From the NCBI GenBank assembly GCA_964471535.1, contig CAYYHA010000186.1, positions 1-8,551 of the forward strand: a stretch of DNA of 8,551 nt, given 5' to 3'. The position numbers were made by a program, and so were the translations under genes. Source of the stretch: CAYYHA01 sp964471535 (lineage in GTDB: Bacteria > Myxococcota > Myxococcia > SLRQ01). This document shows, one piece after another, positions 1 through 6,277 of this stretch; position 1 is the stretch's first letter; each line of letters opens with the position of its first letter. The notes under the pieces were generated by a model. It had not been told where the DNA came from. It worked only from the letters and a program-made list of their open reading frames with translations, and ran no database searches.

Positions 1-161
1 CCCGAGGCCTGACCCCCCCCACCCGGCGCCGCGCCCGTCCCCGGTGTCGCGCCCTCCTCCGGCTCTTCCACGTAGACCGCCGTACCGCAGTTGGGACACT
101 CCTGGGCCCCGAAGCGGTCCGTGTTGAAGGTATGACCACATTTGGTGCACTGTGCGATCAC
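1..161 (-). CDS. Zinc-ribbon protein, N-terminal fragment (runs off the left edge)
   Basis: The start is a GTG at 161-159, preceded by a GGGAGGG ribosome-binding site with a four-base gap. The product begins MIAQCTKCGHTF and has two Cys-X2-Cys knuckles, Cys5/Cys8 and Cys22/Cys25, each followed by Gly, which is the pattern of a small structural zinc ribbon. A Glu/Pro patch follows and then a Gly/Pro/Ala-rich linker (residues 34 onward) that reaches the window edge with no stop. The reading frame is open for all 53 visible codons. Zinc ribbons of this kind often sit at the front of longer bacterial proteins, for example before membrane (YIP1-like) or other domains, but the rest of this protein lies outside the window, so its function cannot be named. 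It is on the same strand as the next gene but about 270 bases away, so it probably has its own promoter. Confidence 0.75.
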   Translation of the reverse strand, partial: MIAQCTKCGHTFNTDRFGAQECPNCGTAVYVEEPEEGATPGTGAAPGGGGQAS

Positions 162-432
162 CGCGCCCTCCCTTCGTCGTGGCAGCTCGCGCAGCCCAGG
201 CCGCCTCGGCCGCCGGGGCTCCGTGGGAGCGGCAGCATGACACGCCGGCCCTGCGAAGGGCTAGCCCCCGGCGCTGGGCCCTGCGCACCGGGCCTCCCTG
301 CGCGTCCTTGGCGCTGCAGCAGTCAGCGGTGCCTGCCGGGAGGGCGCGGGGCCGCTGGCCCTCCCCCGCGCCACGGACACACCCTACCGGGCCCCAACGC
401 GGCGCTGCCTGCCGTGCCGCGGGGGCTCGGCT
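162..432. other. Non-coding gap between two minus-strand genes
   Basis: These 271 bases are very GC-rich. Open frames exist on both strands but encode only Pro/Arg/Ala-rich low-complexity peptides with no recognisable domain and no good ribosome-binding site, so I treat them as chance. The gap contains one strong hairpin (343-372) and a 10-base palindrome GGGCTAGCCC at 257-266. I see no convincing promoter boxes for the zinc-ribbon gene downstream. Confidence 0.5.
343..372 (-). terminator. GC-only hairpin downstream of the hemerythrin-like gene
   Basis: GGCGCGGGG at 343-351 is exactly complementary to CCCCGCGCC at 364-372, giving a 9-bp stem and a 12-base loop. It lies 61 bases past the stop of the minus-strand gene at 433-828. 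No T-run follows on the minus strand, so it is not a standard intrinsic terminator. It could still pause polymerase or protect the mRNA end, or be a chance product of the high GC content. Confidence 0.3.
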
Positions 433-828
433 TCAATCTCCCACGCCGATGTCGTCCCAGTAGGCCCGCTGCAGGATGAGGTCCTCCTCCTGCTCGTAGC
501 GCTCCACCGAGTGGAGGGTCTCCTTCAGCCGCCGCATGACGTCGGTGCTGGGGGGACCGTTGAGCTCGGCAAGCTCTGCGGCGAGCGCTCGCAGCTCCTG
601 GAGGGCTCCCTGCTGCTTTCGATCCAGCCGTTCCATCGCCCGTAGGAACTGCGGTGCCCGCAGGGGAAGCTCCTCCCACGCGCCGGACTGCTTGAACTCC
701 ATGAGTTGCCGCTCGAGGGCGTCGGCCAGCTGCCGCAGCCGTGCGGCGGCACGGGGTCCCCACTCCGGGTGGTCCGTCTCCTGCGTCAGCGCCTTCAGGA
801 CCTGCGTGGCTGTGACGGCGCGCTTCAT
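433..828 (-). CDS. Small helical protein, degenerate hemerythrin-like fold
   Basis: The product is 131 residues, almost entirely predicted helix, with no signal peptide or membrane segment, so it is probably cytoplasmic. ATG at 828 is chosen because GGAGGT (840-835) sits six bases upstream. An in-frame GTG at 834 directly abuts that site and is unlikely. The helix order and spacing recall bacterial hemerythrin-like proteins: residues 26-47 (RLRQLADALERQ), 52-87 with an ELPLRAPQFLRAMERL stretch, and a last helix 94-124 ending EEDLILQRAYWDDIGVGD. Positions where I would expect iron-binding His are instead Gln41, Gln72 and Tyr111, and the whole protein has only two His (20 and 106). If the relationship is right, it cannot bind a di-iron centre in the usual way. 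The alignment is from memory, so the family call is tentative. It is divergent from the methyltransferase with a very short shared upstream region. Confidence 0.8.
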   Translation of the reverse strand: MKRAVTATQVLKALTQETDHPEWGPRAAARLRQLADALERQLMEFKQSGAWEELPLRAPQFLRAMERLDRKQQGALQELRALAAELAELNGPPSTDVMRRLKETLHSVERYEQEEDLILQRAYWDDIGVGD

Positions 829-834
829 CGACAC

Positions 835-840
835 ACCTCC
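835..840 (-). promoter_or_regulatory. Ribosome-binding site of the hemerythrin-like gene
   Basis: On the minus strand this reads GGAGGT, a near-perfect match to the anti-Shine-Dalgarno sequence, six bases before ATG 828. It decides that start over the GTG at 834, which has no spacer. Confidence 0.75.
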
Positions 841-849
841 TGAGTGACA

Positions 850-877
850 AAGCTAAAGCGATCGATTGAGTCGGCAA
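850..877 (-). promoter_or_regulatory. Possible sigma-70-type promoter for the hemerythrin-like gene
   Basis: On the minus strand TTGCCG (877-872) and TAGCTT (855-850) are separated by 16 bases, which would start transcription near 843, just ahead of the ribosome-binding site. Both boxes are imperfect. The support is that they lie in a stretch (841-890) of about 46% GC, far below the rest of the window. Confidence 0.3.
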
Positions 878-894
878 GTGAAGTGCCATACGTA
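866..894 (+). promoter_or_regulatory. Possible promoter for the methyltransferase
   Basis: TTGAGT at 866-871 and TACGTA at 889-894 have a 17-base spacer, which fits a housekeeping-type promoter and predicts a start of transcription around 901. That coincides with an in-frame GTG, so translation from a leaderless or nearly leaderless mRNA is possible. The boxes overlap the opposing promoter candidate, so expression in the two directions could compete. Confidence 0.3.
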
Positions 895-900
895 GGGGCC

Positions 901-1629
901 GTGCAAGCTGCCGAAGCCCTGGTCGCCGAGCGAAGTGCGCGCTGGATCCTCGCCCACCTCCCCGCGGGGGCGCGTGTGCTGGACGTGGGCTGTGGGCCCG
1001 GCGCGGTGGCCGCCCGGCTCGCGGCGGCGGGCCACCCGGTCGTCGGCCTCGACGTCGATCCACAGGCCGTGGAAGCGGCGAAGGCCCGGGGCATCGACGC
1101 CCGCCTCGAGGACATCCGCGAACATGCGGGCAGCGATTACGATGCCATCGTCTTCGCCTGGTCCCTGCACCACGTCCGGGATCTCGAGGGCGCCCTCGAC
1201 GCGGCCTGGGCGCGCCTGCGCCCCGGTGGACGGCTCCTCGTGCTGGAGATGGCCTTCGACGAGGTGGACGAGAAGACGAAGGCGTGGGCACGCACGGTCG
1301 AGGCCCTCCTCCTCCATGCCGGCGCAGTGGAGGAGACGGGATGCATCTTCTTCGCCTACGAGGGAGGCCGGCCCCATGGGCACCACGCCGAGGCACCGCA
1401 CCCACACGAGACCCACGACTTCCACCCGAGCCGGCGCATCTGGGCCGCGCTCGAGGCGCGCTTCCGGCCCCTCGAGTCGGAGCGCTGTCCCATCCTCCAC
1501 GTCTTCCTCGCCCGAGCCCTCGGCGATCGGAGCTCGGTGCTCGAAGACGTCATCGCCCTCGAGACCCACGCCGTGGAGCACGGCGCCGTCCTCCCCGTGG
1601 GGCGCCTGTGGGTCTTCGAGCGGACGTGA
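901..1629 (+). CDS. Class I SAM-dependent methyltransferase
   Basis: This gene encodes a soluble Rossmann-fold enzyme that transfers a methyl group from S-adenosylmethionine; the acceptor cannot be read from sequence. Counting from GTG 901 (242 residues), motif I VLDVGCGPG is at 26-34, the acidic ribose-binding residue is Asp51 in GLDVD, a Methyltransf_11-like YDAIVFAWSLHHV is at 80-92, and the LRPGG turn is at 106-110 before the VLE strand. The frame is open back to GTG 844, but codons 844-900 have few G/C third positions, no ribosome-binding site, and overlap promoter-like boxes, so the shorter start is preferred. GTG 883 is a third option. Residues 157-175 form an insertion with seven His (159, 160+1, 162, 167, 169, 172, 175) that is not part of the core fold and may bind metal. 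The DUF2267 gene follows after 99 bases on the same strand. Confidence 0.9.
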   Translation: MQAAEALVAERSARWILAHLPAGARVLDVGCGPGAVAARLAAAGHPVVGLDVDPQAVEAAKARGIDARLEDIREHAGSDYDAIVFAWSLHHVRDLEGALDAAWARLRPGGRLLVLEMAFDEVDEKTKAWARTVEALLLHAGAVEETGCIFFAYEGGRPHGHHAEAPHPHETHDFHPSRRIWAALEARFRPLESERCPILHVFLARALGDRSSVLEDVIALETHAVEHGAVLPVGRLWVFERT

Positions 1630-1659
1630 CGAGCGGCCGGGCCTCGCTGCCATCGCGGT

Positions 1660-1675
1660 GGCGGGCCGTCCCGCC
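1660..1675 (+). repeat. Small inverted repeat after the methyltransferase gene
   Basis: GGCGGG and CCCGCC flank a four-base loop, forming a compact 6-bp hairpin 30 bases past the methyltransferase stop. No T-run follows, so I do not call it a terminator. The DUF2267 gene downstream may therefore be cotranscribed with the methyltransferase. Confidence 0.3.
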
Positions 1676-1728
1676 GTCGGGCCATCGCGCCGTCGGCATC
1701 GCCGCGGGAACCCTGGTAGGCTCGGGCC

Positions 1729-2289
1729 GTGGACGAACGCTGCTTGGAAGCCTGTCTGGAGCTTCGCAGACACACCGGTGCACGCACCGATGGGGAGGCC
1801 CTCGCGCTCCTTCGTGCCGCCACCGGCGGCATTGCGCGGCTGCTCGATCCAAAGGAGCGCAGCCTCTTGCGCACTCACTTGCCCCCGGAGCTCTCCCGGC
1901 TGCCTTCGGAGGCACCCTTCTCCGAAGCGGTGCAGGTCTATGAGGCGGTGGCGGCGCTGGAGCACGTGCCCCTGGCGCATGCTCGCGAGGAGACCTTTGC
2001 TGCCTGCCAGGCCCTCGCCCGGCTCCTCGGACCCGAGGTACGCCGCTGGCTGCGCGGCCGCCTCCCCGAAGAGCTGGCCACGTGGCTCCACCCGCGGGCG
2101 GAAACACCCGCGCCACCACCTCCCGTGCACCTCCACGAGAGCCGCCACACCCTCTCCTCGGGTCGGCCCGGCTACGTGCGTCCCATCGCCGACTCGACGC
2201 CCCTCACCCAGCACGACACGGTCGCCGACGAGAATCCCCACGGGAGCCGAAAGCTGTCGAGCGGTAGTCCCGACGCCCAGGAGGAGTAG
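1729..2289 (+). CDS. DUF2267-type protein with a conserved-looking C-terminal tail
   Basis: The product is 186 residues and appears soluble. Two repeats of a helical unit are visible. Residues 4-58 contain an A-L-x-A...L-x-x-L-L-D-x-x-E pattern and end RTHLPPEL. Residues 64-120 have the same layout and end RGRLPEEL. This leucine-rich helix followed by a closing LP-x-EL is how I recognise DUF2267, a family of unknown biochemical role. A Pro-rich linker (126-132) leads to a disordered, polar tail with HTLSSGRPG at 140-148 and NPHGSRKLSS at 169-178. I recall similar tails on other myxobacterial DUF2267 proteins, which is memory rather than a search result. The start is GTG 1729, with only a weak GGTAGG upstream; no ATG gives a better alternative. 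The gene ends facing the metalloprotease gene. Confidence 0.8.
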   Translation: MDERCLEACLELRRHTGARTDGEALALLRAATGGIARLLDPKERSLLRTHLPPELSRLPSEAPFSEAVQVYEAVAALEHVPLAHAREETFAACQALARLLGPEVRRWLRGRLPEELATWLHPRAETPAPPPPVHLHESRHTLSSGRPGYVRPIADSTPLTQHDTVADENPHGSRKLSSGSPDAQEE

Positions 2290-2351
2290 AGGCCATTCCA
2301 CTCGCCTGGACTCGGTGCGCACGTACCTGCCCGAAGGCGAAGGCTTCGCAC

Positions 2352-2388
2352 AAAAAGAACCCCGCAGGCCCAAAGGCCCACGGGGTTC
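2352..2388 (-). terminator. Intrinsic terminator of the barrel-metalloprotease unit
   Basis: Read on the minus strand, GAACCCCG (2388-2381) pairs perfectly with CGGGGTTC (2364-2357). Inside it GGCC/GGCC pairs continue the stem around a short loop, and a run of five T follows immediately (2356-2352). It begins 45 bases after the metalloprotease stop. There is no T-run on the plus-strand side, so it acts only on leftward transcription and does not obviously terminate the DUF2267 transcript. Confidence 0.9.
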
Positions 2389-2433
2389 ACGGGGTGGTGG
2401 AGACGTGGGTCGCTCTAGCTGCGGCGCCCGCCG

Positions 2434-5400
2434 CTAGATGTTGCGACCGTAGATGTCATAGAGGCCGCGAGAGATGTTCAGCCACTCGATCTTCTGATCG
2501 AGCTCCGCCTCCTTCTGGCGCGCGTCGCTCTCGAGCTGGTCCGCGGCGCTGTTGTCTCCATTGGACCGCGCGTCCGCTGCCTGGGCCCAGAGATCGTCCG
2601 CTTCCGCGCGAAGCCGGTTGCAGGTCTCGATCTCCTGCACTGCAGCGCTCGGCGGGCCGTCGATGTCACGCAGCGCCGCATAGACGTGGCCACGCACCGT
2701 GTCCTGGAACTCCACGACCTCGAAGCCGTCGGCCGGTGTCAACGACTCACCCGAACCCAGCCGGAAGATCTTGTGCTGGTCCGGGAAGTCCATGCTGAAG
2801 TTGCTGGTGAAGAAGGCCATCCCGTAGAGCAGCGCATAGAACTGCTTGGTGAAGTTCGACTGCGGCTCGAGGATGGGCGCCGTGGTAATGAACGGATCGT
2901 TGTCGTCATAGAGACCGAGGTAGTCGACACCGGGCCGGAAGGCGAAGGTCTGCTCCCCCGACTGCATCACCTGGATCCGCGGTGCGAAGGCGCGGAAGTC
3001 CTCGGTGATGATCCCGTTGAAGACGCGGGTCATGTCCTGATCGAAGACGAGGAAGTACGGGATGATGTAGGTGCTGAAGTCGGACTGCGTCTCGACTCCG
3101 AGCACGGTGGCGCGGTCGTCGGTGATCGCCAGGAGCGCGGCGATCCAATCCCAGAAGTGTCCGGCCTCCTGCGGATAGCGGTGGTAGTAGTAGCCCCGCC
3201 CGAAGTCATAGCGGCTGTAGTGGTACCGGCCATCACCCCGGGCGACATAGAAGTCGGCATCGGGATCCTCGCGCGTGGTGTACAGCTGGTAGGAGTTGGT
3301 ATCGGGATCGTACTTGTACGACCCATAGCTCGGCATCGCGAGCACCTCCATGAGGAAGTTGAGGCCCTCATAGGTGGCGATGGTCGAGTAGTTGTACATG
3401 ATGTTGTCGTCGAGCGTCCCGAAGATCACGCCGAAGAGCCAGTGCTGGTACACGTTCGGCAGGAACGAGAAGTAGCGGCTGTAGCTGCGCGAGAGCACGC
3501 TGCTCGAGGTCCAGCCGTAGCGATCCCGGCGGAAGTTGTTGAGCCAGTAGTACTCGTACCAGCTCTCCTTCACGTTCAGGACCTGCTCGAAGGGGTCGGC
3601 ACCCTCGTCCCAGCGGTGGCAGGAGCCGATCACGCCCACCCACTCGTCGGAGCAGAACATGTAGGGCACCTCGAGGGGCCGATTCGGATCGTCCTGCTCC
3701 TGCAACGTGCGAACCGTCTCCCAAGGCATCACGGTGCGCTGCTGTAGCGCGAGGATCCCCTGGTCGAAGTCGCCGTCGCCGAGCATGTAGACCGCCTGCG
3801 AGTAGTGGGTGTTATCGAGGAGGGAGTCGTAGGCGGGCGAGCCGCGATTCTCGAAGCGCGGTGAGCCGTCCGAGTAGCGTTCGGTGTATCGCTCGCGGAA
3901 CTGGCGCCCGGGGTTGGTGAAGACCTCGACGTGGTTGGCGTAGCCGAAGAGGATCGCCGCCTCGTCGTAGCGCCCGAGCCCGTGGACGTCGGAGTTGAAG
4001 GCCGCGCCGTAGTCCATGATCGAGGAGTACTGGTACTCGCGCATCTGCCCGTTGATCTGATTGGGCGTCAGCTCGGCCATCCGGAAGGTGTCGTCGAGGC
4101 TGTTGGGGACGACCAGGTTCTCCTTGCGCAGCTCCCAGTACTCGGGGAAGTAGTTGATCGCGTCATAGGAGCCCTGGAAGTTGTGCCGCAGCCCGAGGGT
4201 GTGGCCGACCTCGTGCTCGCTCACAGCCCGGAAGATGGTGCTGCGCAGCCACTGGTACTGCGCCTCGCGATCGAGGCCACTGTCCTTGAGCTGCCGGGCG
4301 AGCCCGAGGATGGAGGGATCGCTGAACTCGGCCAGCCAGATGTTGTTACGGCTCGCCCACTCGATGCGGGTCTGGTAGTCGCCCAGCATCTTGTCGAGGC
4401 CCAGCGTCAGCGGCTCCGCGAGATCGAGGAGAGACTGATCCACGTCCTCGGTGTTCGGGTCGATGAGGCCCTGAGCAACGAGGTCGTTTCGGATCTCCTT
4501 GTCCATGAGCATCGCCTCGAAGGGGGTGCCCTTGATGCGCGCGAGCTTCTGACTACGCGTCTCGCGCACCTCTTCGAGGCCGAACTGCCGGATCGCCTCA
4601 ATCTTGGCGAGATTGCGGGCGCCCAGCGACTCCTCTACGAAGTGATCGAGCGGTCGGTCGAGGACATCGAGGCGACCGAGCTTGGCCAGGCGCTGCCGCG
4701 GATCGACCTTCTGCCGGTTGTTGGCGATGTACTCCTTGACGTGCTCGCCGCTGGTGAACTCGTCGATGTCCAGATCTCCGTTGAGGAGGTCGACGATGTC
4801 CTGCGCGTATTGAGCATAGGTATCGACCGCCGCGCCGTACACGAAGGCCTCGGCGGAGATGATCTCCCCCGTCTCGGGGTCGGCGGAGCTCGGTCCATAG
4901 CCGAGCGGAGAGCTGAACTGCGGCTGGTCGACCCAGGCGATGAAGTTGTAGCGCAGATCGCCGATACGAGCGTGCCCATCCTCGTTGTAGTCGAGTCGGA
5001 AGAGCCCTTCGTTCAGGTAGTTCCCGTTGGCGTCCTCGTAGGGGAACTCCTTGAAGATCTGATCGAAGGAGACCCCCTTTGCCGCCGCGACGGCGCGGGT
5101 CAGCGCCTTGGCCCAGCCTCGAGCCACCTCTTCCGCCGCGGGAACGAGCGCCTTGGGGAAGCCCGGGGAGAGAGCATAGACGACGGGCTTCGGCTGGCGC
5201 TGCTGCACCGGCATCAGCTCGCCGTTGTCGTAGTAGGCCGTCTCCCAGATGTTGTGCAGGTTGGCGAGCTTGATCTCACCCGAGTCGGTTCGGCCCCGCC
5301 GGTCATCGTAGGAGACGCGCTCGGTGCGGAAGAAGCCAAACTTCTGCATGTCGTTGTCGTCGTAGACCCGCGGCTCGTAGGTCTGCTTCTCCGGAGCACG

Positions 5401-6246
5401 CAGGATCGACGTACGCACGACCACCTCGCCCGCCGTACAGTCGAGCTGGCCCGAGAAGAAATAGCAGGCTGGGTAGGCGCGCCCGCCGTAGTTCACCAGC
5501 GGAGGAGGCACCCGGATGCGGCTGCCCCAGTCGATGTAGTGCACCTGCTGCCGCTCCTCCTCCTTCACGAGGGTCGGATCGGTGATGACGGGGTTCCCGT
5601 CCGCGTCCTCCATGCGGAAGGCGTACTCGCCACCCATGATCTCCTGCACGTACTCGACGTTGTCGTAGCCGATGCCCCCGGTCAGATCGCCGGTGTAGTT
5701 GGTGATCACGTTGCGACCCCAATCGACGCGCATGTACTCGCGCTCGTTCCAGGGGCGGTCGCTCATGTTCTCGACGATGACGTTGGTCTGCTCGCCGGTG
5801 GCCGGGTTGTACTGCCGCTGGATGTCGAAGTGGCTCAAGATCCGGTAGGCAGCAATGGGCGCGTCCTTGTAGGCGTCGGGCTCTACCGAGTCGAAGCCGT
5901 CGTCACTCTGGGCGGGGCTCTTCGTCTTCCCGATTCCCTCTGCCTGCGCGTCGGGGTTGGCGCCAGGCACCAGCTCGTAGGAGCGATAGGCCAGCAGGTA
6001 GTCCTCGGTGATCTCCCACCGGATCTTCTCCATGTCGAGTTGGTACCCAACGAAGGCGAAGGCGACGTTCGGCGGTACGTCCACCACCGTCTGGCGGATG
6101 TACCACTCCCCTTGGAAGTCGGACTTCTTCACGTAGTTGGGCTGAACCCGGTTGAGGTCCCCGACGTCCTGTGCACAGCCCGCAAGGGCCATGAGGGCGA
6201 CGAGGACGACGCTGGCGAGGGTGAAGAGGTGGCGCGTTGCCTTCAT
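2434..6246 (-). CDS. Large secreted lipoprotein zinc metalloprotease (met-zincin type)
   Basis: This is a probable zinc-dependent endopeptidase of 1270 residues, exported and lipid-anchored. Of two adjacent ATGs (6249 and 6246), 6246 is preferred because AGGAG (6257-6253) lies six bases before it. The N-terminus has Lys/Arg, a hydrophobic core and the lipobox LAGC with acylated Cys24. Residue +2 is Ala, so by the E. coli rule it would go to the outer membrane. The zinc site HEVGHTLGLRH spans 678-688 (His678, Glu679, His682, His688), and the Met-turn SIMDYG contains Met744, so the catalytic core appears intact. This matches the 'zinc-dependent metalloprotease' family that carries DUF4953/DUF5117-like domains, many of whose members are about 800-900 residues, so this one is long. 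Cys261/Cys270 and Cys865/Cys876 are possible disulphides. The last 65-70 residues (about 1202 on) are a charged, Ala/Glu-rich likely coiled coil. It lies 31 bases after the barrel gene and shares its transcript. The substrate is unknown. Confidence 0.9.
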   Translation of the reverse strand: MKATRHLFTLASVVLVALMALAGCAQDVGDLNRVQPNYVKKSDFQGEWYIRQTVVDVPPNVAFAFVGYQLDMEKIRWEITEDYLLAYRSYELVPGANPDAQAEGIGKTKSPAQSDDGFDSVEPDAYKDAPIAAYRILSHFDIQRQYNPATGEQTNVIVENMSDRPWNEREYMRVDWGRNVITNYTGDLTGGIGYDNVEYVQEIMGGEYAFRMEDADGNPVITDPTLVKEEERQQVHYIDWGSRIRVPPPLVNYGGRAYPACYFFSGQLDCTAGEVVVRTSILRAPEKQTYEPRVYDDNDMQKFGFFRTERVSYDDRRGRTDSGEIKLANLHNIWETAYYDNGELMPVQQRQPKPVVYALSPGFPKALVPAAEEVARGWAKALTRAVAAAKGVSFDQIFKEFPYEDANGNYLNEGLFRLDYNEDGHARIGDLRYNFIAWVDQPQFSSPLGYGPSSADPETGEIISAEAFVYGAAVDTYAQYAQDIVDLLNGDLDIDEFTSGEHVKEYIANNRQKVDPRQRLAKLGRLDVLDRPLDHFVEESLGARNLAKIEAIRQFGLEEVRETRSQKLARIKGTPFEAMLMDKEIRNDLVAQGLIDPNTEDVDQSLLDLAEPLTLGLDKMLGDYQTRIEWASRNNIWLAEFSDPSILGLARQLKDSGLDREAQYQWLRSTIFRAVSEHEVGHTLGLRHNFQGSYDAINYFPEYWELRKENLVVPNSLDDTFRMAELTPNQINGQMREYQYSSIMDYGAAFNSDVHGLGRYDEAAILFGYANHVEVFTNPGRQFRERYTERYSDGSPRFENRGSPAYDSLLDNTHYSQAVYMLGDGDFDQGILALQQRTVMPWETVRTLQEQDDPNRPLEVPYMFCSDEWVGVIGSCHRWDEGADPFEQVLNVKESWYEYYWLNNFRRDRYGWTSSSVLSRSYSRYFSFLPNVYQHWLFGVIFGTLDDNIMYNYSTIATYEGLNFLMEVLAMPSYGSYKYDPDTNSYQLYTTREDPDADFYVARGDGRYHYSRYDFGRGYYYHRYPQEAGHFWDWIAALLAITDDRATVLGVETQSDFSTYIIPYFLVFDQDMTRVFNGIITEDFRAFAPRIQVMQSGEQTFAFRPGVDYLGLYDDNDPFITTAPILEPQSNFTKQFYALLYGMAFFTSNFSMDFPDQHKIFRLGSGESLTPADGFEVVEFQDTVRGHVYAALRDIDGPPSAAVQEIETCNRLRAEADDLWAQAADARSNGDNSAADQLESDARQKEAELDQKIEWLNISRGLYDIYGRNI

Positions 6247-6277
6247 CATCGTCTCCTAGATTGCGAGGGTTCCGGCG

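Noticed and set aside
132..479. Short plus-strand frames in the left gap (132-479 and 152-463)
   Set aside because: They overlap the start of the zinc-ribbon gene on the opposite strand, have no ribosome-binding site and encode Pro/Arg/Ala-rich sequence typical of non-coding GC-rich DNA.
323..1405. A 360-codon minus-strand open frame crossing the 433-828 gene and the methyltransferase
   Set aside because: Extremely Arg/Pro/Gly-rich, covers a clear divergent promoter region, and lacks any domain.
1641..1710. Repeated GCCATCGC-like words between the methyltransferase and DUF2267 genes
   Set aside because: Only two or three imperfect copies in GC-rich spacer DNA; not a regular array and not distinguishable from chance.
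2337..2349. GCGAA-GGC-TTCGC hairpin considered as a plus-strand terminator for the DUF2267 gene
   Set aside because: It is followed by ACAAAAAG rather than T residues on the plus strand; the A-run belongs to the minus-strand terminator at 2352-2388.
853..2373. A 506-codon minus-strand frame and a 500-codon plus-strand frame (935-2437) spanning the methyltransferase and DUF2267 genes
   Set aside because: Both run through two recognisable genes and the spacer between them in wrong frames and give low-complexity Arg/Pro/Ser products.
2686..3747. A 353-codon plus-strand open frame within the metalloprotease
   Set aside because: Same antisense shadow effect; repetitive Val/Glu/His-rich product, no ribosome-binding site and no recognisable domain.
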